Shown: positions 1-6,460, counted from the first letter of the stretch. The stretch is 10,295 bases of DNA from Chloroflexota bacterium (GCA_022574315.1 JACZSH010000046.1:1-10295); one strand, 5' to 3'. Notes: generated from the letters alone by a model not told the origin. A program made the numbers and translations.

Positions 1-1
1 G

Positions 2-886
2 GGCAGGACCCCCGTTTTAATCCCAATCTCGGGTGATGTTTACGCCATCGCTTACGCCGGGGATGGTGATGAAGGTTACCTGAAAACGGTCCAGATAGCT
101 GCCGATGGTCAGATTACCAATACGGTCATCGATACCCTGGTGTTTGATACGCAAAAGGGCAGGACCCCTGTCTTAATCCCAATCTCGGGTGATGTTTACG
201 CCATTGCTTACGCCGGGGATGGTGATGAAGGTTACCTGAAAACGGTCCAGATAGCCGCCGATGGTCAGATTACCAATACGGTCATCGATACCCTGGAGTT
301 TGATAATTTATCAGGCAAAGACCCAGACATAATCCCTGTCTCGGGTGATGTTTACGCTATAGCTTATGAGGGTGATGGCGGTGATGGTTATCTGAAGACG
401 GTCCAGATAGCCTCCAGTGGTAATATCACCGATACGGTCATCGATACTCTGGAGTTTGATACGGTAAGAGGCAAGACCCCCGACATAATCCCAATCTCGG
501 GTACTAGTTACGCTATTGCTTATACCGGTAGTCCGGCTGACACAGACCTTGGCTATCTGAAGACGGTCCAGATAGCTGCCGATGGTCAGATTACCGATGC
601 CGTCATTGACACCCTGGTGTTTGACACGGTAAAGGGTAAGACCCCTGACATAATCCCTGTCTCGGGTGATATTTACACCATAGCCTACGCCGGGGATACT
701 GATGACGGTTACCTGAAGACGGTCCAGATAGCTGCCGATGGTCAGATTACCAATACGGTCATCGATACCCTGGTGTTTGATACGCAAAAGGGCAGGACCC
801 CCGTCATAATCCCTATCTCGGGTGATGTTTACGCCATCGCTTACGCCGGGGATGGTGATGAAGGTTACCTGAAGACAGTTAAGATA
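2..886 (+). repeat. Six tandem 156-bp coding repeats (one carries a 9-bp insertion)
   Basis: Repeat units begin at 2, 158, 314, 470, 635 and 791. Five units are 156 bp (52 codons); the unit at 470 is 165 bp because it codes SPADTDLGYLK where the others have a form like DGDEGYLK. The sixth unit is cut short after about 95 bp, where the linker begins. DNA identity is very high. The first two units differ at only a few positions, and about 80 bases across the first unit junction (about 89-167) recur across the last junction (about 722-800). Units 3 and 4 have diverged more. This pattern points to recent duplication or gene conversion inside the array. Confidence 0.9.
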
Positions 887-1864
887 GAATTCATCGGCGA
901 TACTAATCAGGTCACCGTGTTCCATACCAGGGAGGATAATGACCCTGGTGGCACAGAGCCAGTACTGGTGGTGGAGTACGTTTTCCTGGGGGGTCCCGAT
1001 TTTCAGACCATAGAGTGGATTTTCGAGCCTGACCTCGACTTTGATTACGGCCAGGAGAGGACGCTGAGCTTTCAGGCCAGAGCCAGCCTTCCCGATAACA
1101 CGAGATACTGGAATGCGGCGATAATACAACCCAACGACAGCTACACCGGTATGACGGCCAATGTAACGGTGGGCAATCCTCCCGATACCGGGATTCCCGG
1201 GGCGGGGATTTCAGTCGGTAAGACGGCGGACCCCCAGATAGTCTATGCCGGGGTACCAACTATCGTGACCTATGTCATCAGTATCACCAACGGAGACACC
1301 GATAACTTTACCAGACTTGATTCTGTTGAGGACTATCTGCCTCAGGGTTTCTCTTACGTTGTTGGGTCAGCTACTTTGGAGTGGCCCGACCACAACTCGC
1401 CTGACAATGACCGGCCCGGTTATCCTTTAAACAATGGTAGTTTTGAGCCTGAAATAAACTCCGAGCCTGATGGCCGGTTAAGGCTGAAGTGGCATAATAA
1501 GGACGTCGACGATGTTTACACACCATATTCCCCCGATGATAATTGGGACAAACTACCCACCGCGATAGCGTTACATGACTATTCCATTCCGGTCGGAGCA
1601 ACCTATACTCTGACCTTCCAGGCATCGGCTAATGTGTCCGTATCCGGAAGTTACCCCAACGAGGTGTTCGTCAAGCTTAAGGATAATTTGCTTACGCGTG
1701 GGCTCGACCCAGATGACAAAGTCTATTCCTGGCCAACCGGTGAGGTCGTCGTGCCGGCTTATGACATTCTGACTGAAACAGAACTCTCCATCCTCCGCAC
1801 CAACGCCGCCATCACACAAGCCGGGATAACAATAAAGTCCTGGCACTGGAAAAAGCACAAGTAA
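2..1864 (+). CDS. Large surface-type protein: tandem ~52-residue repeats plus DUF11-like domain (5' partial)
   Basis: The reading frame is open from base 2 and ends at TAA 1862-1864, so the N-terminus lies outside the window; the GTG at 140 is an internal valine codon. The visible 620 residues have three parts. Residues 1-295 are tandem repeats with a core like SGDVYAIAYAGDGDEGYLKT, and their alternating beta-strand pattern suggests beta-propeller blades (inference). Residues 296-400 are a linker rich in Asp, Gly and aromatic residues. Residues ~401-560 resemble the DUF11/TIGR01451 domain of surface proteins (GKTADPQIVYAG, then LPQGFSYVVGSAT). The tail ends in SWHWKKHK, with no sortase motif and no C-terminal membrane helix. 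There are very few cysteines, as in many exported proteins. The likely role is a secreted or cell-surface structural or binding protein; no enzyme motif is seen. No signal peptide can be checked because the start is missing. Confidence 0.75.
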   Translation, partial: GRTPVLIPISGDVYAIAYAGDGDEGYLKTVQIAADGQITNTVIDTLVFDTQKGRTPVLIPISGDVYAIAYAGDGDEGYLKTVQIAADGQITNTVIDTLEFDNLSGKDPDIIPVSGDVYAIAYEGDGGDGYLKTVQIASSGNITDTVIDTLEFDTVRGKTPDIIPISGTSYAIAYTGSPADTDLGYLKTVQIAADGQITDAVIDTLVFDTVKGKTPDIIPVSGDIYTIAYAGDTDDGYLKTVQIAADGQITNTVIDTLVFDTQKGRTPVIIPISGDVYAIAYAGDGDEGYLKTVKIEFIGDTNQVTVFHTREDNDPGGTEPVLVVEYVFLGGPDFQTIEWIFEPDLDFDYGQERTLSFQARASLPDNTRYWNAAIIQPNDSYTGMTANVTVGNPPDTGIPGAGISVGKTADPQIVYAGVPTIVTYVISITNGDTDNFTRLDSVEDYLPQGFSYVVGSATLEWPDHNSPDNDRPGYPLNNGSFEPEINSEPDGRLRLKWHNKDVDDVYTPYSPDDNWDKLPTAIALHDYSIPVGATYTLTFQASANVSVSGSYPNEVFVKLKDNLLTRGLDPDDKVYSWPTGEVVVPAYDILTETELSILRTNAAITQAGITIKSWHWKKHK

Positions 1865-1897
1865 AGAACCAGGAAAGTAAGTAAAACCAGGAATAGT

Positions 1898-2101
1898 CTG
1901 CTCTTAACGGATGTAGCTGATGCCTGGAAAGAGGCAAGCCAGGAACAGCGTAATAAACTGGCTCGGAGTTCGTTTGAGCAGATAGTGATTGAAGTTAGTA
2001 AAATCGTGTGGGTTAAACCGAGGCTGGAATTGAAGCCGTTCTTTGAGATTACCCTTGAGTGTCACGCCAGAGATATTGCTGGCGACCCCGGCGGGATTTG
2101 A
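1898..2101 (+). pseudogene. C-terminal remnant of a large serine recombinase
   Basis: The frame shared with the upstream gene stays open after that gene's TAA, from 1865 to the TGA at 2099-2101. From about 1898 it encodes LLLTDVADAWKEASQEQRN, followed by LARSSFEQIVIEV and IVWVKPRLELKPFFEI. This spacing resembles the C-terminal end of large serine recombinases: an 'E-x-R-x-x-L' helix, then a strand pair, then 'V-K-P-x-x-x-x-x-P-F/L-F'. No start codon with a ribosome binding site, no resolvase catalytic domain and no zinc-ribbon domain is present, so it is a decayed 3' fragment. The last codons run antisense into the 3' half of the tRNA-Asp gene. Family identification is by eye; a chance open frame is less likely but not excluded. 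Confidence 0.55.
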
Positions 2102-2156
2102 ACCCGCGATCTCCACCGTGACAGGGTGGCATGTTAGGCCGCTACACCACGGGGCC
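2080..2156 (-). tRNA. tRNA-Asp (anticodon GUC)
   Basis: Read on the minus strand, the sequence folds into a complete cloverleaf of 77 nt including an encoded CCA (2080-2082). The acceptor stem GGCCCCG pairs with CGGGGTC, with one G-U pair. The D stem is GTGT/ACAT, the anticodon stem CCACC/GGTGG, the loop CTGTCAC, and the T arm GCGGG-TTCAAAT-CCCGC. The anticodon at 2120-2122 reads GTC, which decodes aspartate GAC/GAU codons. The discriminator base is G, as expected for tRNA-Asp. A good promoter lies upstream at 2218-2246. The gene abuts a recombinase-like remnant, consistent with use of its 3' end as an integration site. Confidence 0.97.
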
Positions 2157-2217
2157 GTGCCGGCTCGTAACTGGGAGAGACGCCGGTTGACTGCCAGTGA
2201 ACCGTTGCTCATTTAAG

Positions 2218-2246
2218 AGTCTATCAGAGGTCACCATAAGTGTCAA
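2218..2246 (-). promoter_or_regulatory. Promoter of tRNA-Asp
   Basis: On the minus strand a perfect -35 TTGACA (2241-2246) is followed after 17 bp by TAGACT (2218-2223), a 4/6 match to the -10 box. Transcription would start near 2211, about 55 nt before the mature tRNA 5' end. Confidence 0.6.
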
Positions 2247-2316
2247 GGCAGGGGATACCGGTGGAACCGTAAAAATTTCCCTTACTTCGAACCGAGTATC
2301 GGTCTTGCCGGCCTGG

Positions 2317-2346
2317 TTGTCTTTGCCGTCAGTGACAGGCTATAAT
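2317..2346 (+). promoter_or_regulatory. Promoter of plsC-ispH
   Basis: A perfect -10 TATAAT (2341-2346) lies 18 bp after TTGTCT (2317-2322). Transcription would start near 2353 and give a leader of about 37 nt before the plsC ATG. The stretch between this and the tRNA promoter holds no gene. Confidence 0.55.
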
Positions 2347-2389
2347 TTAGAGGCTGGGAGGTAAAGGCGTAGATTCACCGGGAACTGCT

Positions 2390-3046
2390 ATGCATTGGGT
2401 ATATTATGTGGGCCGGTTTTTAACCCGGGTATTGCTCTTCCTTTTTACCCGGTGGCGGGTGATCGGGAAAGAAAATATTCCGGCACAGGGCCCCCTGCTG
2501 GTGGTGGTCAACCACATCAATCTGGCCGACTCGCCGATTATCAGCCTCAGCATTGGCCGAAAGGCGATGTTTCTCGCCAAAGAGGATCTGTTCCGCCCCG
2601 GGTTTGCCGGTTATATCGTGCGTCATTTCGGCGCCTTTCCGGTGCGGCGGCAGGGCATGAATAAAGAAGCGTTGCGTAAAGCGGAGCGGCTCCTGGCACA
2701 GGGAATGGCCCTGATCATTTTCCCCGAAGGACGAAGGAGCCAGGGTGCCCGGCTGGAATCCGCCTACTCCGGCTCGGCGCTGATTGCTTCGCATAGCGGA
2801 GCGCCCGTTCTCCCCATAGGTATTTACGGGACCGAGAAAATCAAGGGCAGGGCCTGGCTCTTACAACGCCCGGAAGTCACCGTTAATATCGGCGCTCCCT
2901 TCTACCCGATGTCGGGAAACGGCAAAGTGAGTCGGGCACAGCTTGACGAGCTGACACGCTCCATAATGGAACATATCGCCGAGCTGCTGCCGATAGAGTA
3001 CCGTGGTAATTACGCCCATCAGGAAGCCGGAAACGATGAAAGTTGA
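2390..3046 (+). CDS. plsC: 1-acyl-sn-glycerol-3-phosphate acyltransferase
   Basis: A membrane-associated enzyme that transfers a fatty acyl group to the 2-position of lysophosphatidic acid, giving phosphatidic acid for phospholipid synthesis. The 218 residues carry the acyltransferase motifs in order: NHINLAD at 41-47 (the catalytic H-x4-D, His42 and Asp47), FGAFPVRR at 80-87, FPEGRR at 111-116 and PVLPIGIYG at 139-147. Residues 5-19 are hydrophobic and could sit in the membrane; the length is normal for a short bacterial PlsC. The ATG at 2390 is preceded by a weak GGGA ribosome binding site. The stop codon overlaps the start of ispH by 11 bp, so the two are probably translated together. A plsC-ispH pairing is also known from Firmicutes, where cmk and rpsA flank it; neither flank is present here. 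Confidence 0.93.
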   Translation: MHWVYYVGRFLTRVLLFLFTRWRVIGKENIPAQGPLLVVVNHINLADSPIISLSIGRKAMFLAKEDLFRPGFAGYIVRHFGAFPVRRQGMNKEALRKAERLLAQGMALIIFPEGRRSQGARLESAYSGSALIASHSGAPVLPIGIYGTEKIKGRAWLLQRPEVTVNIGAPFYPMSGNGKVSRAQLDELTRSIMEHIAELLPIEYRGNYAHQEAGNDES

Positions 3047-3875
3047 AAAAGCGGATAAAATAGGTTTTTGCTTCGGGGTCAGGCGGGCGGTTGAAGTGCT
3101 GGAAAAAGTGGCCCAGGAACAGGGTGGTGTGGAAACGCTGGGAGCGGTGGTGCATAACAAGCAGGTGATGCAAAGATTAGCCACCATCGGAGTAAAGGTA
3201 GCCCGGGACATAGATGATATCCGGGGCGGTACCGTGGCCACCAGTTCCCACGGGATAAGTCCCCAGATAGAGAAAGAACTTCGCTCTCGTCATATCGGCA
3301 TCATCAGCACCACCTGTCCTTTTGTCCATCGCGCTCAGGTCGCTGCCCGCAGATTGGCGGAAGCCGGTTTTTTTGTCGTCATTTACGGTGATGCGGACCA
3401 TCCCGAGGTCAGGGGTATTCTTGGCTGGACCAGAGGCCAGGGGATAGCCACCATGGATGTAAAGTTCCTGGAAACATTTGATCAGGTACCTCGTCGCCTC
3501 GGTATCCTGTCGCAGACGACTCAGATTCCGGCTCATTTCAATGAGTTTGCCAAGAAGCTGATTGATGTGGCGCTTAGCCGCGACTCTGAAATACGGATTA
3601 TCGATACGATATGTCATGATATCAGGGAACGCCAGGCGGCGGCGCTTAAGCTGGCGGAAAAGGTAGACCTGATGCTGGTTGTCGGCGGACGTCACAGCGC
3701 CAATACCAATCGCCTGGCGGAGCTATGTGCCGAGGTGACGGAGACACACGTCGTCGAAACCGCAAAAGAGATAAAACTCTCCTGGCTCAGGGGTAAAAAC
3801 CGGATCGGCATCACCGCCGGCGCCTCTACCGATGAGCAGACGGTCAATGAGGTGTGGAGAAAACTGAACGGGTAA
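3036..3875 (+). CDS. ispH: 4-hydroxy-3-methylbut-2-enyl diphosphate reductase
   Basis: A cytosolic iron-sulfur enzyme that makes isopentenyl and dimethylallyl diphosphate in the last step of the MEP isoprenoid pathway. The 279-residue product has the three cluster cysteines: Cys12 (GFCFGVRRA), Cys94 (TTCPFVHRA) and Cys193 (DTICHDIRERQ). Substrate-contact residues are also in place: His40 (VVHNKQ), His72, His122 and Glu124 (DHPEVRG), SQTTQIP at 159-165, Ser221 and Asn223 (HSANTNR), and Ser264 (AGASTDEQ). I chose ATG 3036 because it gives the usual short N-terminus before GFCFGV and has AGGAA 10 nt upstream; a GTG at 3003 would add 11 unlikely residues inside plsC. It overlaps plsC by 11 bp. 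There is no fused S1/RpsA domain of the kind seen in some Firmicutes. Confidence 0.96.
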   Translation: MKVEKADKIGFCFGVRRAVEVLEKVAQEQGGVETLGAVVHNKQVMQRLATIGVKVARDIDDIRGGTVATSSHGISPQIEKELRSRHIGIISTTCPFVHRAQVAARRLAEAGFFVVIYGDADHPEVRGILGWTRGQGIATMDVKFLETFDQVPRRLGILSQTTQIPAHFNEFAKKLIDVALSRDSEIRIIDTICHDIRERQAAALKLAEKVDLMLVVGGRHSANTNRLAELCAEVTETHVVETAKEIKLSWLRGKNRIGITAGASTDEQTVNEVWRKLNG

Positions 3876-3897
3876 CCTATACTTTCAGACAGGTTAC
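3872..3897. terminator. Inverted repeat across convergent stop codons
   Basis: The 7-bp arms GTAACCT (3872-3878) and AGGTTAC (3891-3897) pair perfectly around a 12-nt loop. The element covers the ispH stop codon and the stop of the convergent RAM-domain gene, which are separated by one base. There is no T-tract on either side, so it is at best a weak bidirectional terminator or an mRNA end-protecting hairpin. Confidence 0.35.
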
Positions 3898-4107
3898 GGT
3901 CCGGGAAATCCCGGGAATCGGATGAATTTTGCCGGTAACCAGGTCCCCGATTTCATTCAGGGTTTCCTTTTCCAGAATGGTGATAATGTCATACGGACCG
4001 GTCACCGTATCTACTGAGATTACCCCCTCTATCGGGAGGAGGGCCGTTGAGACATCCTTCACTTTACCCACCTCTGTCTCAATAAGAACGAAAGCCCTTG
4101 CTGCCAC
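3877..4107 (-). CDS. Stand-alone Lrp/AsnC effector-binding (RAM) domain protein
   Basis: The 76-residue product consists only of the RAM fold: a first strand AFVLIETEVGK, a helix, VISVDTVTGPYDII with the typical G-P-Y-D turn at 37-40, a second helix ending in LVTGKIHPIPG, and a last strand SRTVTCL. In Lrp/AsnC regulators this domain binds an amino acid or other small ligand and drives oligomerisation. The DNA-binding helix-turn-helix is missing, so the protein may sense ligand or modify a full-length regulator, but its partner is unknown. I chose the GTG at 4107 because a strong AGGGGGGTGA ribosome binding site ends 5 nt upstream; a GTG at 4116 lies inside that site. The gene is convergent with ispH, with a one-base gap, and has its own near-consensus promoter, so it is probably monocistronic. 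Confidence 0.85.
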   Translation of the reverse strand: MAARAFVLIETEVGKVKDVSTALLPIEGVISVDTVTGPYDIITILEKETLNEIGDLVTGKIHPIPGISRTVTCLKV

Positions 4108-4156
4108 TGAACTCACCCCCCTTTACTACTTTTAAGCGTACTCCCCAACTATTTGC

Positions 4157-4185
4157 AGTATAAAAGTCCTTAGGTACGATGTCAA
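4157..4185 (-). promoter_or_regulatory. Promoter of the RAM-domain gene
   Basis: On the minus strand a perfect -35 TTGACA (4180-4185) is separated by 17 bp from TATACT (4157-4162), a 5/6 -10 box. Start of transcription would be near 4150, giving a leader of about 43 nt. This is one of the two strongest sigma-70-type promoters in the window. Confidence 0.75.
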
Positions 4186-4230
4186 GATATTTTAACGGGG
4201 GGTTCTGTTTACTTTCGGCTGATTAAACGG

Positions 4231-4315
4231 TCATTGCGAGATACGTAGCGACCAGGCAATCTCAAACTGATTGAATCATCAGGGATGAAACCGTTTGGCC
4301 TGCGGCTCGCCATGA
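4231..4315. repeat. Intergenic repeat with inverted ends (MITE/REP-like)
   Basis: The ends TCATTGCGAG (4231-4240) and CTCGCCATGA (4306-4315) are inverted copies of each other with one mismatch. Inside the left end, TAGCGACCAGGCAATCTC resembles the arms of 'CATTGCGAG...GCAATCTC' repeats that are scattered through many environmental bacterial genomes. It is about 85 bp, encodes nothing and sits between two divergent promoters, so it looks like a decayed non-autonomous element. Family membership is from memory and was not searched. Confidence 0.5.
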
Positions 4316-4356
4316 CACTGCCCGGAACCAGAATAATACTTTCAACGGGCGCCGGC

Positions 4357-4385
4357 TTGACGCTCAATAGAGCTTTGCGTATAAT
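4357..4385 (+). promoter_or_regulatory. Promoter of the acyl-CoA dehydrogenase-etfBA operon
   Basis: TTGACG (4357-4362, 5/6) and a perfect TATAAT (4380-4385) are exactly 17 bp apart. Transcription would start near 4392, leaving a leader of about 130 nt. It points away from the RAM-gene promoter at 4157-4185. Confidence 0.75.
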
Positions 4386-4412
4386 TTAGGTTAACTATAC
4401 TTGGAAAAAATG

Positions 4413-4435
4413 ATATCTGAATCGCCCTCAGATAT
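4413..4435 (+). promoter_or_regulatory. Palindromic hairpin or operator in the operon leader
   Basis: ATATCTGA (4413-4420) and TCAGATAT (4428-4435) are perfect 8-bp inverted arms around the 7-nt spacer ATCGCCC. It starts about 20 nt after the predicted transcription start. This position suits either a repressor operator or an RNA hairpin; no T-tract follows, so it is not a simple terminator. Confidence 0.45.
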
Positions 4436-4474
4436 GGGCACCGGTAATATAAACTGAATAATTATCATGTTTTG

Positions 4475-4498
4475 ACCTGCCTGTCAGGTAACGACAGG
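4475..4498 (+). promoter_or_regulatory. Two overlapping, mutually exclusive small hairpins before the ribosome binding site
   Basis: ACCTG (4475-4479) can pair with CAGGT (4485-4489), or CCTGTC (4480-4485) can pair with GACAGG (4493-4498); both use the same middle bases. The ribosome binding site AAGGGAG begins only 9 nt later at 4507. An effect on translation is possible but inferred; short stems like these also arise by chance. Confidence 0.3.
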
Positions 4499-4520
4499 GT
4501 GAGAAGAAGGGAGCAAGGTT

Positions 4521-5678
4521 TTGGAATATTTCCTGAGTGAAGAGCAAAAGACAATCAGGGACCTGGCCAGAAAGATAGCCGAGGAGAGGATTCTGCCCGT
4601 CAGGGCAGAACTGGATGAAGCCGAGGAATTCCCCTGGGCGATAATGAAAGACCTGGCTGAGGCGGACATGTTCCGCGTTTTCATCCCGGAGGAATATGAT
4701 GGCCTGGGAGGCGGTTGCCTGGAATTGTGCCTGGTGGTGGAAGAGCTGAGCCGGATATGCGGCGGGATTGCGGTCAGCTACGCCGCCAGCGCGCTGGGAT
4801 GTTTTACCCTCATGGAATACGGGACTGAGGAGCAGAAACGTAAATACCTTCCCGATATCGCCGCCGGAAAAAAGCTGACTGCCTTCGCCCTCACTGAATC
4901 GACCGCCGGCAGTGACGCCGGTGCCATCAAGACGACGGCGGAGAAAGTAGATGGCGGTTATCTCCTTAATGGCACCAAGCAGTTTATCACCAACGGTGGA
5001 GAGGCGGAGCTATATACCGTAATTGTCCTGACCGATAAAAGCAAAGGCGTCCGGGGTGCCAGCGCGCTCCTTGTGGAGAAAGGCGCCGGGGGGTTCTCCT
5101 TTGGCAAAAAAGAGAAAAAGATGGGTATCCGCGCTTCATCGACCACCGAGCTGGTTTTCCATAACTGCTTTGTCCCTGCAGAGAACTTGATTGGCAAGGA
5201 AGGGGTGGGTTTTATCATGACCATGAAGCTTCTCGACCACTCGCGCCCCGGGATAGGCGGCCAGGCGGTCGGGATTGCCCAGGGGGCCCTGGAGGCGGCG
5301 GTGGACTATGCCCGGCAGCGCATCCAGTTCGGGCAACCGCTGATTTCCCTGCCGGTGGTCCAGGATATGCTCGGCGATATGGCCGTCCAGGTTGAAGCCG
5401 CCCGGGCGCTGGTCTATGCTACGGCGCGGATGGTTGACAGCGGTGCCAGGGACTTCACCGAAGAATCAGCCATGGCCAAAGTATTTGCTTCCGACGCTGC
5501 CATGAAAGTGACTACGGACGCGGTGCAGATTTGCGGCGGCGCCGGTTACACGAGAGACTATCCGGTGGAGAAAATGATGCGGGACGCCAAGGTCACCCAG
5601 ATTTACGAAGGCTCCAACCAGGTGCTCAGAAATGCCATTGCCGTGGCGGTGAGGAAGAGAAAGGCCAGGACCAGGTGA
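4521..5678 (+). CDS. Acyl-CoA dehydrogenase
   Basis: A cytosolic FAD enzyme that introduces an alpha,beta double bond into an acyl-CoA and passes the electrons to an electron transfer flavoprotein. The 385 residues match the family length and order: an N-terminal helical domain (FLSEEQKTIRDLARKIAEE), the middle beta domain with ALTESTAGSDAG at 124-135 and GTKQFITNGG at 151-160, and the C-terminal helical domain with RQRIQFGQPL at 265-274 and ICGGAGYTRDYPVEKMMRD at 337-355. IYEGSNQ at 361-367 places the catalytic base Glu363 as in short- and medium-chain enzymes. The start is TTG 4521, with AAGGGAG 7 nt upstream and a normal family N-terminus. The stop overlaps the etfB start by 4 bp. The chain length or branched-chain preference of the substrate cannot be read from the sequence. 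Confidence 0.93.
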   Translation: MEYFLSEEQKTIRDLARKIAEERILPVRAELDEAEEFPWAIMKDLAEADMFRVFIPEEYDGLGGGCLELCLVVEELSRICGGIAVSYAASALGCFTLMEYGTEEQKRKYLPDIAAGKKLTAFALTESTAGSDAGAIKTTAEKVDGGYLLNGTKQFITNGGEAELYTVIVLTDKSKGVRGASALLVEKGAGGFSFGKKEKKMGIRASSTTELVFHNCFVPAENLIGKEGVGFIMTMKLLDHSRPGIGGQAVGIAQGALEAAVDYARQRIQFGQPLISLPVVQDMLGDMAVQVEAARALVYATARMVDSGARDFTEESAMAKVFASDAAMKVTTDAVQICGGAGYTRDYPVEKMMRDAKVTQIYEGSNQVLRNAIAVAVRKRKARTR

Positions 5679-6460
5679 ATACGGTCGTTTGCCTGAAACA
5701 GGTTCCGGACACCGGCGATGTAAAAATCGACCCCCGGACGGGCACTCTTATCCGGGAAGGAATCAAGAATATCATCAATCCGCTGGATACCTATGCCCTG
5801 GAAGAGGGAGTCCGACTGCGGGAACGGTACGGGGGAAAGGTTGCCGTCATCAGTATGGGGCCGCCCCAGGTTGAAGCAGCTTTGCGGGAAGCCATCTCCC
5901 TGGGTGCGGACGAGGCCGTGCTGCTGAGCGATAGAGCTTTCGCCGGCGCGGACACCTGGGCCACCGCTTTTACCCTGGCCGCGGCCGTAAACAAGCGGGC
6001 AGAATACGACCTGGTAATCTGCGGCCAGCAGACGCTAGACGGAGATACGGGACAGGTAGGCCCGGAACTGGCCGAAATTCTGGACATATCTTTTGTGGCC
6101 TACGTCAGTCAGGTGGAAGAGGTTACCGGCAGGCACTTGCGTGTCCGGCGGCTGGTTGAAGATGGTTACGAGATTATCGAAGCCCCGCTGCCGGCGGTAA
6201 TCACGGTGGTCAAAGAGATTAACCTGCCCCGCCTCCCCTCGCTGCGCGGCATCACCCGCTCCAAGAGCGCCGCCATCCCCGTCCTGACGGCAAAGGATTT
6301 GGGACTCGATGAGAGTCTGGTCGGGCTGGCCGGCTCTTTTACCCGGGTGGTCAAGCTCTTCTCTCCGGAGAGAACCTGCTCGGGGGAGATATTCCAGGGT
6401 GAGGCGGAAAACCAGGTGGACTGCCTTATCGGCCGGTTGAAAGACACCGGTATAATCTGA
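5675..6460 (+). CDS. etfB: Electron transfer flavoprotein, beta subunit
   Basis: Pairs with EtfA to form the flavoprotein that takes electrons from the dehydrogenase encoded upstream. The 261 residues begin MNTVVCLKQVPDTGDVKIDP and contain GQQTLDGDTGQVGPELAE at 117-134 and the C-terminal family signature VKEINLPRLPSLRG at 179-192. The DGDTGQVGP form and the EINLPRLPSLRG form are those of clostridial Bcd-Etf and FixA-type proteins, not of mitochondrial-type ETF, which has a different sequence at these places. The start is GTG 5675, overlapping the dehydrogenase stop (GTGA) with AGGA just upstream; starting further upstream would read in another frame of the dehydrogenase gene. Translational coupling with the dehydrogenase is likely. 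The length is normal. Confidence 0.95.
   Translation: MNTVVCLKQVPDTGDVKIDPRTGTLIREGIKNIINPLDTYALEEGVRLRERYGGKVAVISMGPPQVEAALREAISLGADEAVLLSDRAFAGADTWATAFTLAAAVNKRAEYDLVICGQQTLDGDTGQVGPELAEILDISFVAYVSQVEEVTGRHLRVRRLVEDGYEIIEAPLPAVITVVKEINLPRLPSLRGITRSKSAAIPVLTAKDLGLDESLVGLAGSFTRVVKLFSPERTCSGEIFQGEAENQVDCLIGRLKDTGII

Noticed and set aside
2..886. CRISPR array
   Set aside because: The repeats are 156 bp, contiguous without spacers, and in one coding frame.
311..1129. Long minus-strand open frame across the repeat protein
   Set aside because: It is the antisense of the tandem repeats, with repeated translation such as SYSVNITRDRDYV mirroring the sense units; no ribosome binding site or family is recognisable.
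1904..2212. Minus-strand open frame of 102 codons over the tRNA
   Set aside because: It translates through the tRNA-Asp gene (GSNPAGVA is a usual result of reading a tRNA) and the antisense of the recombinase remnant.
3003..3035. Upstream GTG start for ispH
   Set aside because: It would add 11 residues with no family support inside plsC; ATG 3036 gives the conserved N-terminus.
5531..5674. N-terminal extension of etfB
   Set aside because: These codons are the dehydrogenase gene read in another frame (Arg-rich, no similarity to EtfB); the GTG at 5675 starts the true protein.
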